This document shows, piece by piece, positions 1 to 6,277 of a stretch of DNA of 16,582 bases. The first letter of the stretch is position 1. Each line of letters begins with the position of its first letter. Below the pieces are notes generated by a model, which worked only from the letters and a program-made list of their open reading frames with translations, was not told the DNA's origin and did no database searches. The DNA comes from DATJMJ01 sp035503915. GTDB lineage: Bacteria > Actinomycetota > Acidimicrobiia > Acidimicrobiales > Palsa-688. The translations under genes were made by a program, and so were the position numbers. The DNA lies in assembly GCA_035503915.1 (NCBI GenBank), contig DATJSU010000003.1:1-16582 (forward strand), given 5' to 3'.

Positions 1-236
1 CCCAGGGTGTGGTCGACACGGCCACGTCAACCTGGGGAGAGGGCCTAAAGGTGCACTCGCACGTGCTGCCGGGGTCTGCGGCCGACGCCATCGTCGAGAC
101 GGCCCGCAATGTGGGGGCCGACCTCGTGGTCGTGGGCAACAAGGGGATGCGGGGCGCAGGCCGGGTGCTCGGGTCGGTGCCCAACTCGGTGGCGCACCGC
201 GCCGGGTGCTCTGTCCTCGTGGTAAAGACCAGCTGA
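1..236 (+). CDS. Universal stress protein (UspA family), C-terminal part
   Basis: This is the 3' end of a gene that begins before the window; the reading frame is open from base 3 and ends at TGA 234-236. The visible residues ADLVVVGNKGMRGAGRVLGS and the following VPNSVAHRAGCSVLVVK match the UspA ATP-binding signature (G-x2-G-x9-G-S/T, then N-S/T-V) and the usual final beta strand with the 'C-S/P-VLVVK' ending. UspA proteins are cytosolic nucleotide-binding stress proteins. The gene lies left of the tRNA and so belongs to the host chromosome rather than the inserted elements. The family call is secure; its partner or stress role cannot be read from this fragment. Confidence 0.9.
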   Translation, partial: QGVVDTATSTWGEGLKVHSHVLPGSAADAIVETARNVGADLVVVGNKGMRGAGRVLGSVPNSVAHRAGCSVLVVKTS

Positions 237-425
237 CGGTCGCTTCGACCGCAACGGGCTGCGGCTGGTCTCTCATGGGCGGCGGGCGCCCGTGCGAGGT
301 GCCACTCCTCCGGGGCTGGGCTGCTGGTCCGTGAGGGGAACGACCGTTTGAGCTGGACGCGAACCAACCAGACGGAGCGGGTGACGGGAGTATGCTTGCT
401 GGCTGCTGGGCCTGGCCCGGGCCAC

Positions 426-509
426 GTCGGAGTGGCGGAATAGGTATACGCGCTAGCTTGAGGTGCTAGTGGGCGCAAGCCCGTGGGGGTTCAAGTCCCC
501 CCTCCGACA
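426..509 (+). tRNA. tRNA-Leu (anticodon GAG)
   Basis: Acceptor strands GTCGGAG (426-432) and CTCCGAC (502-508) pair perfectly. The anticodon stem CTAGC/GCTAG (453-457, 465-469) encloses loop TTGAGGT with anticodon GAG at 460-462. A long variable arm (GGGC/GCCC) marks a class II tRNA, and the T-arm is GGGGG-TTCAAGT-CCCCC (485-501). The discriminator is A509 and no CCA is encoded. A -10-like TATGCT (391-396) lies 29 nt upstream. The 3' end is the integration target of the elements to its right; insertion restored the 3' strand, so the tRNA stays intact. Its original downstream flank and terminator have been displaced, so read-through would run antisense into the recombinase gene. Confidence 0.96.
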
Positions 510-1927
510 CGGACGTTCTCCGACTCCTTCAGCCCAACTTCGCTGTACAAGACGTTGAGCGGGGGAGCGCCACCGACTTTAACTTCCAGGTGGTCCGGGA
601 ACACGGTCACGGAGTCGATCAGCTCCTCGATCAGGACGCGCCGCTCAGCGTCGTCTGCTGCACTCCACACCGCCTCGATGTCGAGGTCCCGGAGCAGAGC
701 AGCCACCTGCTCGAAACGCACCACGAGCTCGTCCCGGAGGCTCTCCTGACGTTCCTGCTCGCCGGCCTGCGCCCGCACTGCCTCGATCTCCGCGCTGAGC
801 CGCTGCTCTTCCTCGGCGAAAAGCTCCTTGCTTATCCCGTCCTCGTAGTAAAGGTCGAGCAACTTCCGCCGACGCTGCGACAGCGCTGCCAATTGCGACC
901 CCGCGCTTCGCCGGGGCCGCCGGCCGCCCTCCACAGTCGGGTTGGCCGGTCGGCTCCCGGCCAGGCGCCGACGGATCGCCGCTTGGAGCCGCTCGTCCCG
1001 CCCTATCAGCGCCAGCCCGAGCACTGCCGCCCGCACCAAGCCGAGGTTCGTCCTCGCTGGCTGCCGACAGCCTTGCCCCCGGTGCCTGCAACGGTAGAGC
1101 ACTCGGCCCTCGCCGTTTTGGTCGATGGGCATCCGGTGCTTGCACAGGCCGCAAAGCACCCTTCCCGAAAGCAGGTCCCTACCCCGCCTGACCCCACGCA
1201 CAAAGCCACGGTTGGCCGCCGCCCATTCCTCAGCGGTCACCAGCGGCTCGTGAACCCCCGGGTACCAGTGGCCCTTGTGCAGTACCTCCCCAAGGTAGAT
1301 GCGGGAGCGCAGGATCGTGCATACGGTCGAAACCTTTATCCCGACACGGTCCTCGATGCTCCGGTAGCTCATGTTCTGAGCCCGCAGGCGGAAGATCTCC
1401 CGCACTCGGTCGGCATCGTCGTTCGGCACTAGCAGACCGTCTTGGAGCGAGTAGCCGGTCTTGGGCCGGTTGATCCACTTACCCTCCCGCACCGCCCGCT
1501 CGCTGCCCATCTTCACGTTCTCGGCGAGCTGCTCCCTGAAGAACTGAGCGAAGGTCCCAAGGATGTTGTAGAACATCCGCCCAGCCGCCGACGAGAGGTC
1601 GAGGTTCTCTTGGACCGAGTGGAGAGCGACGCCCTTCGCCCCGAAGGCGTCAGCCAACATGATGAGGTCGCCTAGGTTCCTCGAAAGCCTGTCGAGGCGC
1701 CAGACCAGCACATGGGCGACGTGGCCCGCATGGACCGCCTGCAGGAGCCGTTCCAGACCCGGGCGCTTTAGGTTCTTGCCCGAGTAGCCAGGGTCGTCGA
1801 TGACCGTGACCTCACCGAGGTCACGCAGGCGAGCATAGGAGCGGAGCTTGTCCGCCTGGCCCTCCATCGAGTACCCCTCGTCTGCTTGGTCTTCGGTCGA
1901 CACCCGGCAGTACGCCATAGTCAGCAC
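491..1927 (-). CDS. Large serine recombinase (integrase of element 1)
   Basis: A site-specific recombinase of the large serine family, 478 aa, that would integrate and excise element 1 at the tRNA-Leu. The N-terminal resolvase domain has the nucleophile Ser10 in YCRVSTEDQ, the DDPGYSGKNLKRPGL segment and WRLDRLSRN. The recombinase domain follows (about 155-245), then a zinc ribbon with Cys at about 259, 262, 280 and 287, then a long charged coiled coil (about 355-425). I chose the GTG at 1927 because GGAGGT lies 7 nt upstream; an ATG at 1954 gives nine more residues but the ribosome site would then be internal. The last codons, VGGGT-stop, are encoded by the tRNA 3' end. In the excised circle the frame would continue for 22 residues. 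Large serine integrases need an accessory factor for excision; the overlapping small ORF is a candidate. Confidence 0.93.
   Translation of the reverse strand: MLTMAYCRVSTEDQADEGYSMEGQADKLRSYARLRDLGEVTVIDDPGYSGKNLKRPGLERLLQAVHAGHVAHVLVWRLDRLSRNLGDLIMLADAFGAKGVALHSVQENLDLSSAAGRMFYNILGTFAQFFREQLAENVKMGSERAVREGKWINRPKTGYSLQDGLLVPNDDADRVREIFRLRAQNMSYRSIEDRVGIKVSTVCTILRSRIYLGEVLHKGHWYPGVHEPLVTAEEWAAANRGFVRGVRRGRDLLSGRVLCGLCKHRMPIDQNGEGRVLYRCRHRGQGCRQPARTNLGLVRAAVLGLALIGRDERLQAAIRRRLAGSRPANPTVEGGRRPRRSAGSQLAALSQRRRKLLDLYYEDGISKELFAEEEQRLSAEIEAVRAQAGEQERQESLRDELVVRFEQVAALLRDLDIEAVWSAADDAERRVLIEELIDSVTVFPDHLEVKVGGAPPLNVLYSEVGLKESENVRVGGGT
495..525 (+). other. attL of element 1 (tRNA core plus element arm)
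   Basis: The core GTCCCCCCTCCGAC (495-508) is the 3' half of the tRNA-Leu T-stem and acceptor strand. Four bases later comes ACGTTCTCCGACT (513-525), whose exact reverse complement lies four bases before the core copy at 4384-4397. Core copies and inverted arms identify this as the left junction of element 1. The recombinase stop codon (TGA, minus strand, 491-493) lies just beyond the core, in the tRNA T-loop. Confidence 0.85.
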
Positions 1928-2027
1928 CCAACCCACCTCCCTTTGGCTCCTCATCTTTCTTGCGGATTAGCCGCAGCGCCACCCGGAGCAACACCTCTGC
2001 CACTCGGTCGAAATCCGGCCCGCTCAT
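1821..2027 (-). CDS. Small ORF coupled to rep and overlapping integrase 1
   Basis: A 68-aa ORF whose ATG overlaps the rep stop codon by 4 nt (ATGA), which suggests translational coupling. Its 3' part overlaps the integrase start by about 107 nt in another frame. The first 30 residues (MSGPDFDRVAEVLLRVALRL and a following basic/acidic stretch) form a plausible amphipathic helix, while the rest is Pro/Gly/Arg-rich and may be only a by-product of the overlap. I recognise no family. A small ORF also precedes the second integrase with a 4-nt overlap, so a recombination directionality factor or other integrase partner is a reasonable guess, but position is the only support. Confidence 0.45.
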   Translation of the reverse strand: MSGPDFDRVAEVLLRVALRLIRKKDEEPKGGGLGADYGVLPGVDRRPSRRGVLDGGPGGQAPLLCSPA

Positions 2028-3094
2028 GCGACCTCGTACTTTCTTGCCCGCTCGGCCACCCTCTCAGAAAACAACCGCCCGGTAACCGACTCGTACTCCT
2101 GCAGGCACCCCGGCAGAGCGGAGCACACCTCTTGGATGCCGGCCGCACCGCACAGTGCTCCAAAGCCCACCAAGCAACCGTTCAGGTAGGGCATGAGCTT
2201 GCGCAGCTCGCCGCGCCGTGCGCCGTCGTACATCCTCCGGAGCCCGTAGGCACCGCCACGCACCGAGGCCCGTTGTACGTCATGCCACTCGGGCGCGACC
2301 GGCCAGCGCGACCGGTTGCTGTCAGAAGTGGGGGAGCGGTACGTCAGCCAGTGTTCTGTGACCGAGGCCCAAAGGGCGCCGGCGGCGCCGAGCACCTCGT
2401 CCGGAGTATCAACTCCGAAGTCTCGCAACCCCTCTCGCCCAAATTCGAACTCCACCCGGTGCACTGGGCGAGACGGGTCGAAACGCTCGCCCCAAATCAA
2501 CAGCCAAAAGTCGGTGCCCTTTTCTTTCTGCTCCGCCGTCTTGTCGTAGATCCGGGCGCAAATTGTCCCCGTCGTCCGCCGGCCGAACTCAAAGCCGAGG
2601 AGCTTGCCGTCCAGTTCGTGCAGGTCGCGCCGCTCAGCTTGGCACACAAAGCGCCACCGCTCGTCCCCATTGATCGACCATCCCTGCCAGTCAGCATGTA
2701 GGTCTAGGCGGCTGACAGACAATCTGAGCGGCCCGACCAGCTCTTCCAAGGTCCCCTGGAACCAAAGGACTGCAAGCGCCGGTCCGACACCGTGGAGGAA
2801 CTCGGTCCGCGGTTGGACGCGAACTGCCGGCAGGGCGGCGCTCGGGGTGATGCCAACAAGGCCGTGCTCGTGGCGCAGGCAGAAGCGGTACTTCCCAAAG
2901 CCGTAAGGCGACAGGCGGAACTCCTCATCCCCCAGGAGGACCGGCAGGTCCCGCTTGCGGGCCGCAGCCCTGGAGCGCAGCTCCTCTAGCGTTTCCAGCA
3001 GGCTGGCAGGTGGCGCCGCCCGGCCGGACAGGTACAGCGCGTCAACTCCCGAAGCCACCTCGACTAGCCGTCCGGGGCTCGCTGACAGTCGCAT
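2024..3094 (-). CDS. Replication initiator / relaxase of the Rep_trans type
   Basis: A 356-aa protein with the signature blocks of the Rep_trans (replication initiation factor, PF02486-like) family. They are SRLDLHAD (about 128-135, the acidic metal-binding block), RIYDKTAE (about 181-188, with Tyr183 in the usual catalytic-tyrosine context) and HRVEFEFGR (about 212-220). Family members nick one strand of an origin to start rolling-circle replication; relatives in Tn916/ICEBs1-type elements act as the relaxase MobT. It is the first gene of a minus-strand operon rep - small ORF - integrase. Its promoter has TTGCGA and TATACT boxes 17 bp apart, 7 nt from the ATG, overlapped by a repeated heptamer. 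It probably lets element 1 replicate after excision, possibly with transfer by a co-resident conjugation system. Confidence 0.78.
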   Translation of the reverse strand: MRLSASPGRLVEVASGVDALYLSGRAAPPASLLETLEELRSRAAARKRDLPVLLGDEEFRLSPYGFGKYRFCLRHEHGLVGITPSAALPAVRVQPRTEFLHGVGPALAVLWFQGTLEELVGPLRLSVSRLDLHADWQGWSINGDERWRFVCQAERRDLHELDGKLLGFEFGRRTTGTICARIYDKTAEQKEKGTDFWLLIWGERFDPSRPVHRVEFEFGREGLRDFGVDTPDEVLGAAGALWASVTEHWLTYRSPTSDSNRSRWPVAPEWHDVQRASVRGGAYGLRRMYDGARRGELRKLMPYLNGCLVGFGALCGAAGIQEVCSALPGCLQEYESVTGRLFSERVAERARKYEVA

Positions 3095-3130
3095 CTGTGC
3101 GAGTATAAATCACATCCCTGTTACTCGCAA
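3095..3130 (-). promoter_or_regulatory. rep promoter with overlapping heptamer operator
   Basis: On the minus strand TTGCGA (3125-3130) and TATACT (3102-3107) are separated by exactly 17 bp. The -10 box lies 7 nt before the rep ATG, so the transcript would be leaderless or nearly so. The octamer TGCGAGTA (3122-3129 read on the minus strand) overlaps the -35 box, and its inverted copy TACTCGCA (3098-3105) overlaps the -10 box. The same heptamer flanks the neighbouring regulator's -10 box. Confidence 0.7.
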
Positions 3131-3132
3131 GT

Positions 3133-3516
3133 CTACGAGTGTGGGTGGGGACCAACTTTCTTCCCCGGCGCTCCCCAGTACTTGGCCGGGTCGATCTCGA
3201 TCCCCGGCATCTTGAACTCGTCTGGGTGCTCCCCAGTCACCATCCTGAAGCGCGAGACCTTCCGCCAGATGGTCGAGCGGTGCATCCCGAAGCGCTCGAG
3301 GCCCTCAAACCCCCCGTACAGGTGCCACATGACCCAAAACCCGATCAGGTCCTCGACCATCTGGCGGGCCAATGGAGCAACAGCAGGACTGGCAAAGGGC
3401 GCGATGACCGGCGTCACCGTCTTGTTGACGAACTTGACGTACTCGTCCCAGGCCCGTTTGGCGATGCCTTTGCCCTCGGGTGTCTCCATTGGGTCGGAGC
3501 GGAAATCAGGCGACAT
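3133..3516 (-). CDS. Probable HTH regulator of element 1
   Basis: A 127-aa protein without an assigned name. An N-terminal helical segment (AWDEYVKFVNKTVTPVIAPF, then a Pro/Ala stretch) is followed by VEDLIGFWVMWHLYGGFEGL. The segment RFGMHRSTIWRKVSRFRMVT (about 76-95) reads as a helix-turn-helix with MHRSTIWRKVSRFR as recognition helix. The C-terminus has FKMPGIEIDPAKYW. I believe similar proteins occur beside actinobacterial mobile elements, but this is from memory. The gene is upstream of rep on the same strand. Its start codon abuts the inverted repeat TACTCGC-6-GCGAGTA, whose 6-bp spacer is its own -10 box, so autorepression plus control of rep is the natural reading. The function is inferred from the HTH and the operator arrangement only. 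Confidence 0.68.
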   Translation of the reverse strand: MSPDFRSDPMETPEGKGIAKRAWDEYVKFVNKTVTPVIAPFASPAVAPLARQMVEDLIGFWVMWHLYGGFEGLERFGMHRSTIWRKVSRFRMVTGEHPDEFKMPGIEIDPAKYWGAPGKKVGPHPHS

Positions 3517-3535
3517 ACTCGCATACTAGCGAGTA
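3516..3535 (-). promoter_or_regulatory. Operator/-10 of the HTH regulator gene
   Basis: A perfect inverted repeat: TACTCGC (3516-3522) and GCGAGTA (3529-3535) around a 6-bp spacer. On the minus strand the spacer reads TAGTAT, a good -10 box, and six bases later comes the regulator ATG (3516-3514). This implies a leaderless transcript and a repressor site placed directly on the -10 element. The heptamers match those at the rep promoter. No clear -35 box is visible. Confidence 0.65.
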
Positions 3536-3558
3536 GACACGACCGCCTCCCTGCTACC

Positions 3559-3682
3559 GGACAGGTGGGGCCCCTAGCGCCCGGCTGTCGCGTCCCCGCC
3601 AGGAGCAGGTACTGCTACTTCCCGGGCGGCCCAGGTGGTCGCACAGCCGCCACGGGGCAGGTCCGGGCGCCCCCACCTGTCC
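3559..3682. repeat. Long inverted repeat, candidate origin of element 1
   Basis: GGACAGGTGGGG (3559-3570) and CCCCACCTGTCC (3671-3682) are perfect 12-bp inverted copies. Just inside, GCGCCCGG (3577-3584) pairs with CCGGGCGC (3663-3670), leaving a 6-nt bulge on the left side. An inner GGCTGT (3583-3588) can pair with ACAGCC (3643-3648). The structure fills the gap between the DUF4304 and regulator genes. A nicking origin for the Rep_trans protein or an oriT would fit, but no nick site can be named. Confidence 0.5.
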
Positions 3683-3716
3683 TTGGTTTCGGCTGCCACC
3701 CCGCTCCCGTATTTTG

Positions 3717-3745
3717 CGGGTGCTGTGTTACAGGAAGCGCACCCG
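3717..3745 (-). terminator. Hairpin after the DUF4304 gene
   Basis: CGGGTGC (3717-3723) and GCACCCG (3739-3745) are inverted 7-bp copies with a 15-nt loop, beginning about 11 bases past the DUF4304 stop codon. There is no clear T-run on the minus strand, so this would be a weak or Rho-assisted terminator, or simply part of the structured intergenic region. Confidence 0.35.
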
Positions 3746-3755
3746 TCTACGTTGT

Positions 3756-4283
3756 TCAAAGGGTACGGAGACTATCGGGAAGTGCGTTGTCCCAAACGCC
3801 GCGGCGGATGCGGTTGTGGAGCGCCGGGATGCCGTATAGCTTCACGGCCTCCAGGACCTTCGGCATCGACTGTTCTGGGTCGTCCGGCGACAGCGACCAC
3901 CAGTGATCAGCTCTGATCTCGGGCATCAGATGGCCAATTGAGATGATGCCGCCGCTCGGAGGTTTCTCCGGGAGATACGACTGGGCAAGTCGGATTGCGT
4001 CCCATTCCGCCTCCGAGACACCAGCGGGTGGGATGTCTTTCACGTATGAGTGCTCTCTTCGAGTTTTATCCCAGTGAGCCTTACGGACTGCGCCAAGTGT
4101 CACCTTGAACTTGATCACTTCGCTAGTGCTGAACTTGGACTTCTGAAAGTTGACCTGTGCCCACCACTCGTCGTCTGGGAGCACGTACTTGTTGCCCGAC
4201 CCTCGGAGCCCTACAGCCCGGAGCGCCGGGGCGGCCTGGTCACGGAGTAACCGAGCGAAGGTTGCCTGCGCCGTCTCAGCCAC
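3756..4283 (-). CDS. DUF4304 domain protein
   Basis: A 175-aa cytosolic protein resembling DUF4304. The N-terminus FARLLRDQAAPALRAVGLRG, followed by GNKYVLPDDEWWAQVNFQKS and then IKFKVTLGAV, follows the family pattern of an 'L..P.L...GF..kg..y' start, then tryptophan, then 'N.Qks......F.v.lG'. The family has no assigned activity. The GTG at 4283 is preceded by in-frame stop codons (TAATGA on the minus strand), so the start is well constrained. A weak -10-like CATCAT lies 7 nt upstream of the GTG. It is the gene at the far right end of element 1, about 30 bp from the end of the element 2 integrase, and probably is cargo. Confidence 0.7.
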   Translation of the reverse strand: MAETAQATFARLLRDQAAPALRAVGLRGSGNKYVLPDDEWWAQVNFQKSKFSTSEVIKFKVTLGAVRKAHWDKTRREHSYVKDIPPAGVSEAEWDAIRLAQSYLPEKPPSGGIISIGHLMPEIRADHWWSLSPDDPEQSMPKVLEAVKLYGIPALHNRIRRGVWDNALPDSLRTL

Positions 4284-4313
4284 GCCTTGAATGATGCCAG
4301 TGCCGACGCCTCA

Positions 4314-6062
4314 TTACCAGCCTCTCCGACCAGGATGGGCGCTCGGAACCCACCCAGCGAGCCGCCAGTCGGAGAACGTGGACGTCCCCCCTCCGACGCG
4401 CTCCAGGTCCACGCCCGGAAAACTGGCTCTGAGCTTGACTTCTTCACGGTCTCCGACCCGACGGTAGGTGATGGCGAGGCCGACGGCGTTGTAAAGGGCG
4501 GCCCGGTCGGCCTGTTCGATCTTGTCAAGAAGCTCGGGCAAATCCCGTACCGCGCTCAGGGTTTCGACCACCTCGTCGAGGGTGAGCGGCTCCGGTGCAG
4601 GCGGGGCCGTTGCCAGTACCCGTTCGGCCTCCGCCTTCTCACGCTGGGCCGCTGCGATACGAGTGGCGACCAGTTCGGCGGGGACACCCGCTTCGAGGCC
4701 GTCGATGTACCTGGAGAGCTTGCGCTCGCACTCGGCGATTGTCGCCCGTGCGCGGGTGATGGCCGGGTCCTCGCGGTTGGCTCGAGCATCCGCCTCGACG
4801 ACCATTTTGGCCGTCTCGGTCATTTTCTCAGGGGCGAACATCCCCGCCAGCCAAGCGTCAACGTGAGGGAGCAGGCGGTCCTCGCGGACAGCGAGGCTCG
4901 GCGGGTGGCCGTTCGGGGCGAAGGGGTAGTCGTAGGCCGCCCTACAGCGGTAGAAGGCAAGGCCGCGGGAGATGTTGCCCTGGAGCTTCCTCCCGCAGCA
5001 GTCGCAGACGACCAGCCCTGTGAGCGGGTAGCGGGAAGGCTCCGAGCGGCGGGTGCCGGCGTGGGTGTGCTTGCTGGCGCCGGCAGGGGCTTTGTTGCGG
5101 GTGTTGGAAGCCGTGACCGCTTGGGCCGCCTGCCAGCCCGCCTCGTCCACGATCGCGGGGTAAGTCGGCACCTCTGCGGTGACCCAGGCCTCCTTGTCCT
5201 GCCAGCACTGGCGGGTCACGTGGCCGAGGGCGGGGAGGTCCGGGTCGACCAGCACGTCGGCTCTCCTGGTCCGTCCCGATACGTGACGGCCGAGGTAGCG
5301 GGGGTTGGCGAGGATGGCGCGCACTACCGACATCGCCCAAGCATGGCCGGGCCGGTGGGAGTTCCTCGCCGGGTCGTGGGCCGAAGGGGAGGGGACCCCC
5401 TCAGCGGTCAAGGCCTTAGCGATCTGCCTGTAGCCGGTGCCGGCTATGTACATCTCGAAGATCCGTCGCACCACGGGCGCGGTCTCGGGATCGGGCTCGA
5501 GCTGGTGGAGCCGTGCGCCAGAAGCGGCCTTGGAGGGGTTGGGGTGCGGGCCGGCGTCGGCGATCCGGTAGCCGTAGGGCGGGCGGCCGCCCAGCCAGCG
5601 CCCTGCTTTGGTGTGGGCGCGCATGGCGTTGGCCACGCGGAGGCGGGTGCGATTGCGCTCAGCTCGACTCATCGTCCCGTAATTAGACAGGGCCATGTAG
5701 TGGCCGTCGTTGTCGATGTCCACCGGGCCGCCAAGCTCGGGTAACCACAGCGGTACGCGCCAGTGGGCGAACTGGAACATGATGCCCTCGAACTGGGTGC
5801 CGGAGAACGCTCGCTGCGGTTCGGCGACGACGAGGGCGTCCCAGCCCCGAGCCGGGTCCCTCAGGTGGCGCAGTATGCGCGACGCCTCGGGGCGGCGCTC
5901 CCAGGGCAGGCTCCGGCTCTTGTCGATGTCGTGGTACACGGCGACGACCTCGCCGTGTACGGCGATGAGACGCTTGGCGGTCTCGGCTTGCCAGCGGAGG
6001 CTGTCGGCCGGGTCCTGCAGGTCGTCGGTCGATGTCCTGGCGTACAGGGCAAAGCGGGTCAC
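4314..6062 (-). CDS. Large serine recombinase (integrase of element 2)
   Basis: A 582-aa large serine recombinase, clearly different from the one at the tRNA. The catalytic domain has Ser11 in YARTSTDDLQ and the variant VVAEPQRAFSG in place of the usual DRLSR region. The recombinase domain begins near GRPPYGYRI (about 159-167). A zinc ribbon begins with CDCCGRKLQGN (Cys353, Cys356) and FYRC (Cys373), but the fourth Cys is not evident. A coiled coil follows (about 410-480). The GTG start overlaps the upstream small ORF as GTGA, and AAGGAGG lies 9-10 nt before it. VGGGT near the end is the att core, read in the same frame as in integrase 1. The 22 residues after it (STFSDWRLAG to RRGW) are encoded by element 1 DNA, so the present C-terminus is not the native one. 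Confidence 0.92.
   Translation of the reverse strand: MTRFALYARTSTDDLQDPADSLRWQAETAKRLIAVHGEVVAVYHDIDKSRSLPWERRPEASRILRHLRDPARGWDALVVAEPQRAFSGTQFEGIMFQFAHWRVPLWLPELGGPVDIDNDGHYMALSNYGTMSRAERNRTRLRVANAMRAHTKAGRWLGGRPPYGYRIADAGPHPNPSKAASGARLHQLEPDPETAPVVRRIFEMYIAGTGYRQIAKALTAEGVPSPSAHDPARNSHRPGHAWAMSVVRAILANPRYLGRHVSGRTRRADVLVDPDLPALGHVTRQCWQDKEAWVTAEVPTYPAIVDEAGWQAAQAVTASNTRNKAPAGASKHTHAGTRRSEPSRYPLTGLVVCDCCGRKLQGNISRGLAFYRCRAAYDYPFAPNGHPPSLAVREDRLLPHVDAWLAGMFAPEKMTETAKMVVEADARANREDPAITRARATIAECERKLSRYIDGLEAGVPAELVATRIAAAQREKAEAERVLATAPPAPEPLTLDEVVETLSAVRDLPELLDKIEQADRAALYNAVGLAITYRRVGDREEVKLRASFPGVDLERVGGGTSTFSDWRLAGWVPSAHPGRRGW
4367..4414. other. Junction of elements 1 and 2 (attR-1 / attL-2)
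   Basis: The core GTCCCCCCTCCGAC (4384-4397) is flanked on the left by AGTCGGAGAACGT (4367-4379), the inverted match of the arm at 513-525. On the right is AGGTCCACGC (4405-4414), the inverted match of GCGTGGACCT at 12815-12824. So the left arm belongs to element 1 and the right arm to element 2. The whole site lies inside the reading frame of the second integrase. Confidence 0.8.
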
Positions 6063-6277
6063 GACTGCTCTCCTCCTTCCAAGGCCCGAAGGCTCCTCAC
6101 GATGCGGGCCAGCACTGCGGCCACATCTTCTGTGACAACAGGGTCGCCCTCGGCGACGAAGTGAAGCTGCGGCGTTTGGCCTCGGTTCCGTGAGCCACGG
6201 CCCTGAAGGCTAACGCGAGGCACCGACCGTTTTGTTTGACCGGCCGGTGCTGGTCGAGGCAGGGCTGCCTTGGCCAT
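6059..6277 (-). CDS. Small ORF coupled to integrase 2
   Basis: A 72-aa basic protein whose TGA overlaps the integrase GTG by 4 nt. The ATG at 6277 has GAGGTG 9 nt upstream on the minus strand; the frame is open further upstream, but the low-complexity extension is less convincing. The first half is Pro/Arg/Ser-rich; the last 35 residues (LHFVAEGDPVVTEDVAAVLA, then a basic helix ending LEGGEQS) look like a folded segment. I recognise no family. Its position mirrors the small ORF before integrase 1, so it may be an integrase accessory or directionality factor. This is inference from context. Confidence 0.5.
   Translation of the reverse strand: MAKAALPRPAPAGQTKRSVPRVSLQGRGSRNRGQTPQLHFVAEGDPVVTEDVAAVLARIVRSLRALEGGEQS

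Noticed and set aside
590..2701. Long plus-strand frames at 590-1432 and 1886-2701
   Set aside because: Both are antisense to the integrase 1 and Rep genes, with no recognisable motifs or ribosome sites.
4287..5744. 485-codon open frame on the plus strand
   Set aside because: It lies antisense to integrase 2, whose catalytic motifs and ribosome site are clear. Long antisense frames are expected in GC-rich coding DNA, and this one has no domain pattern.
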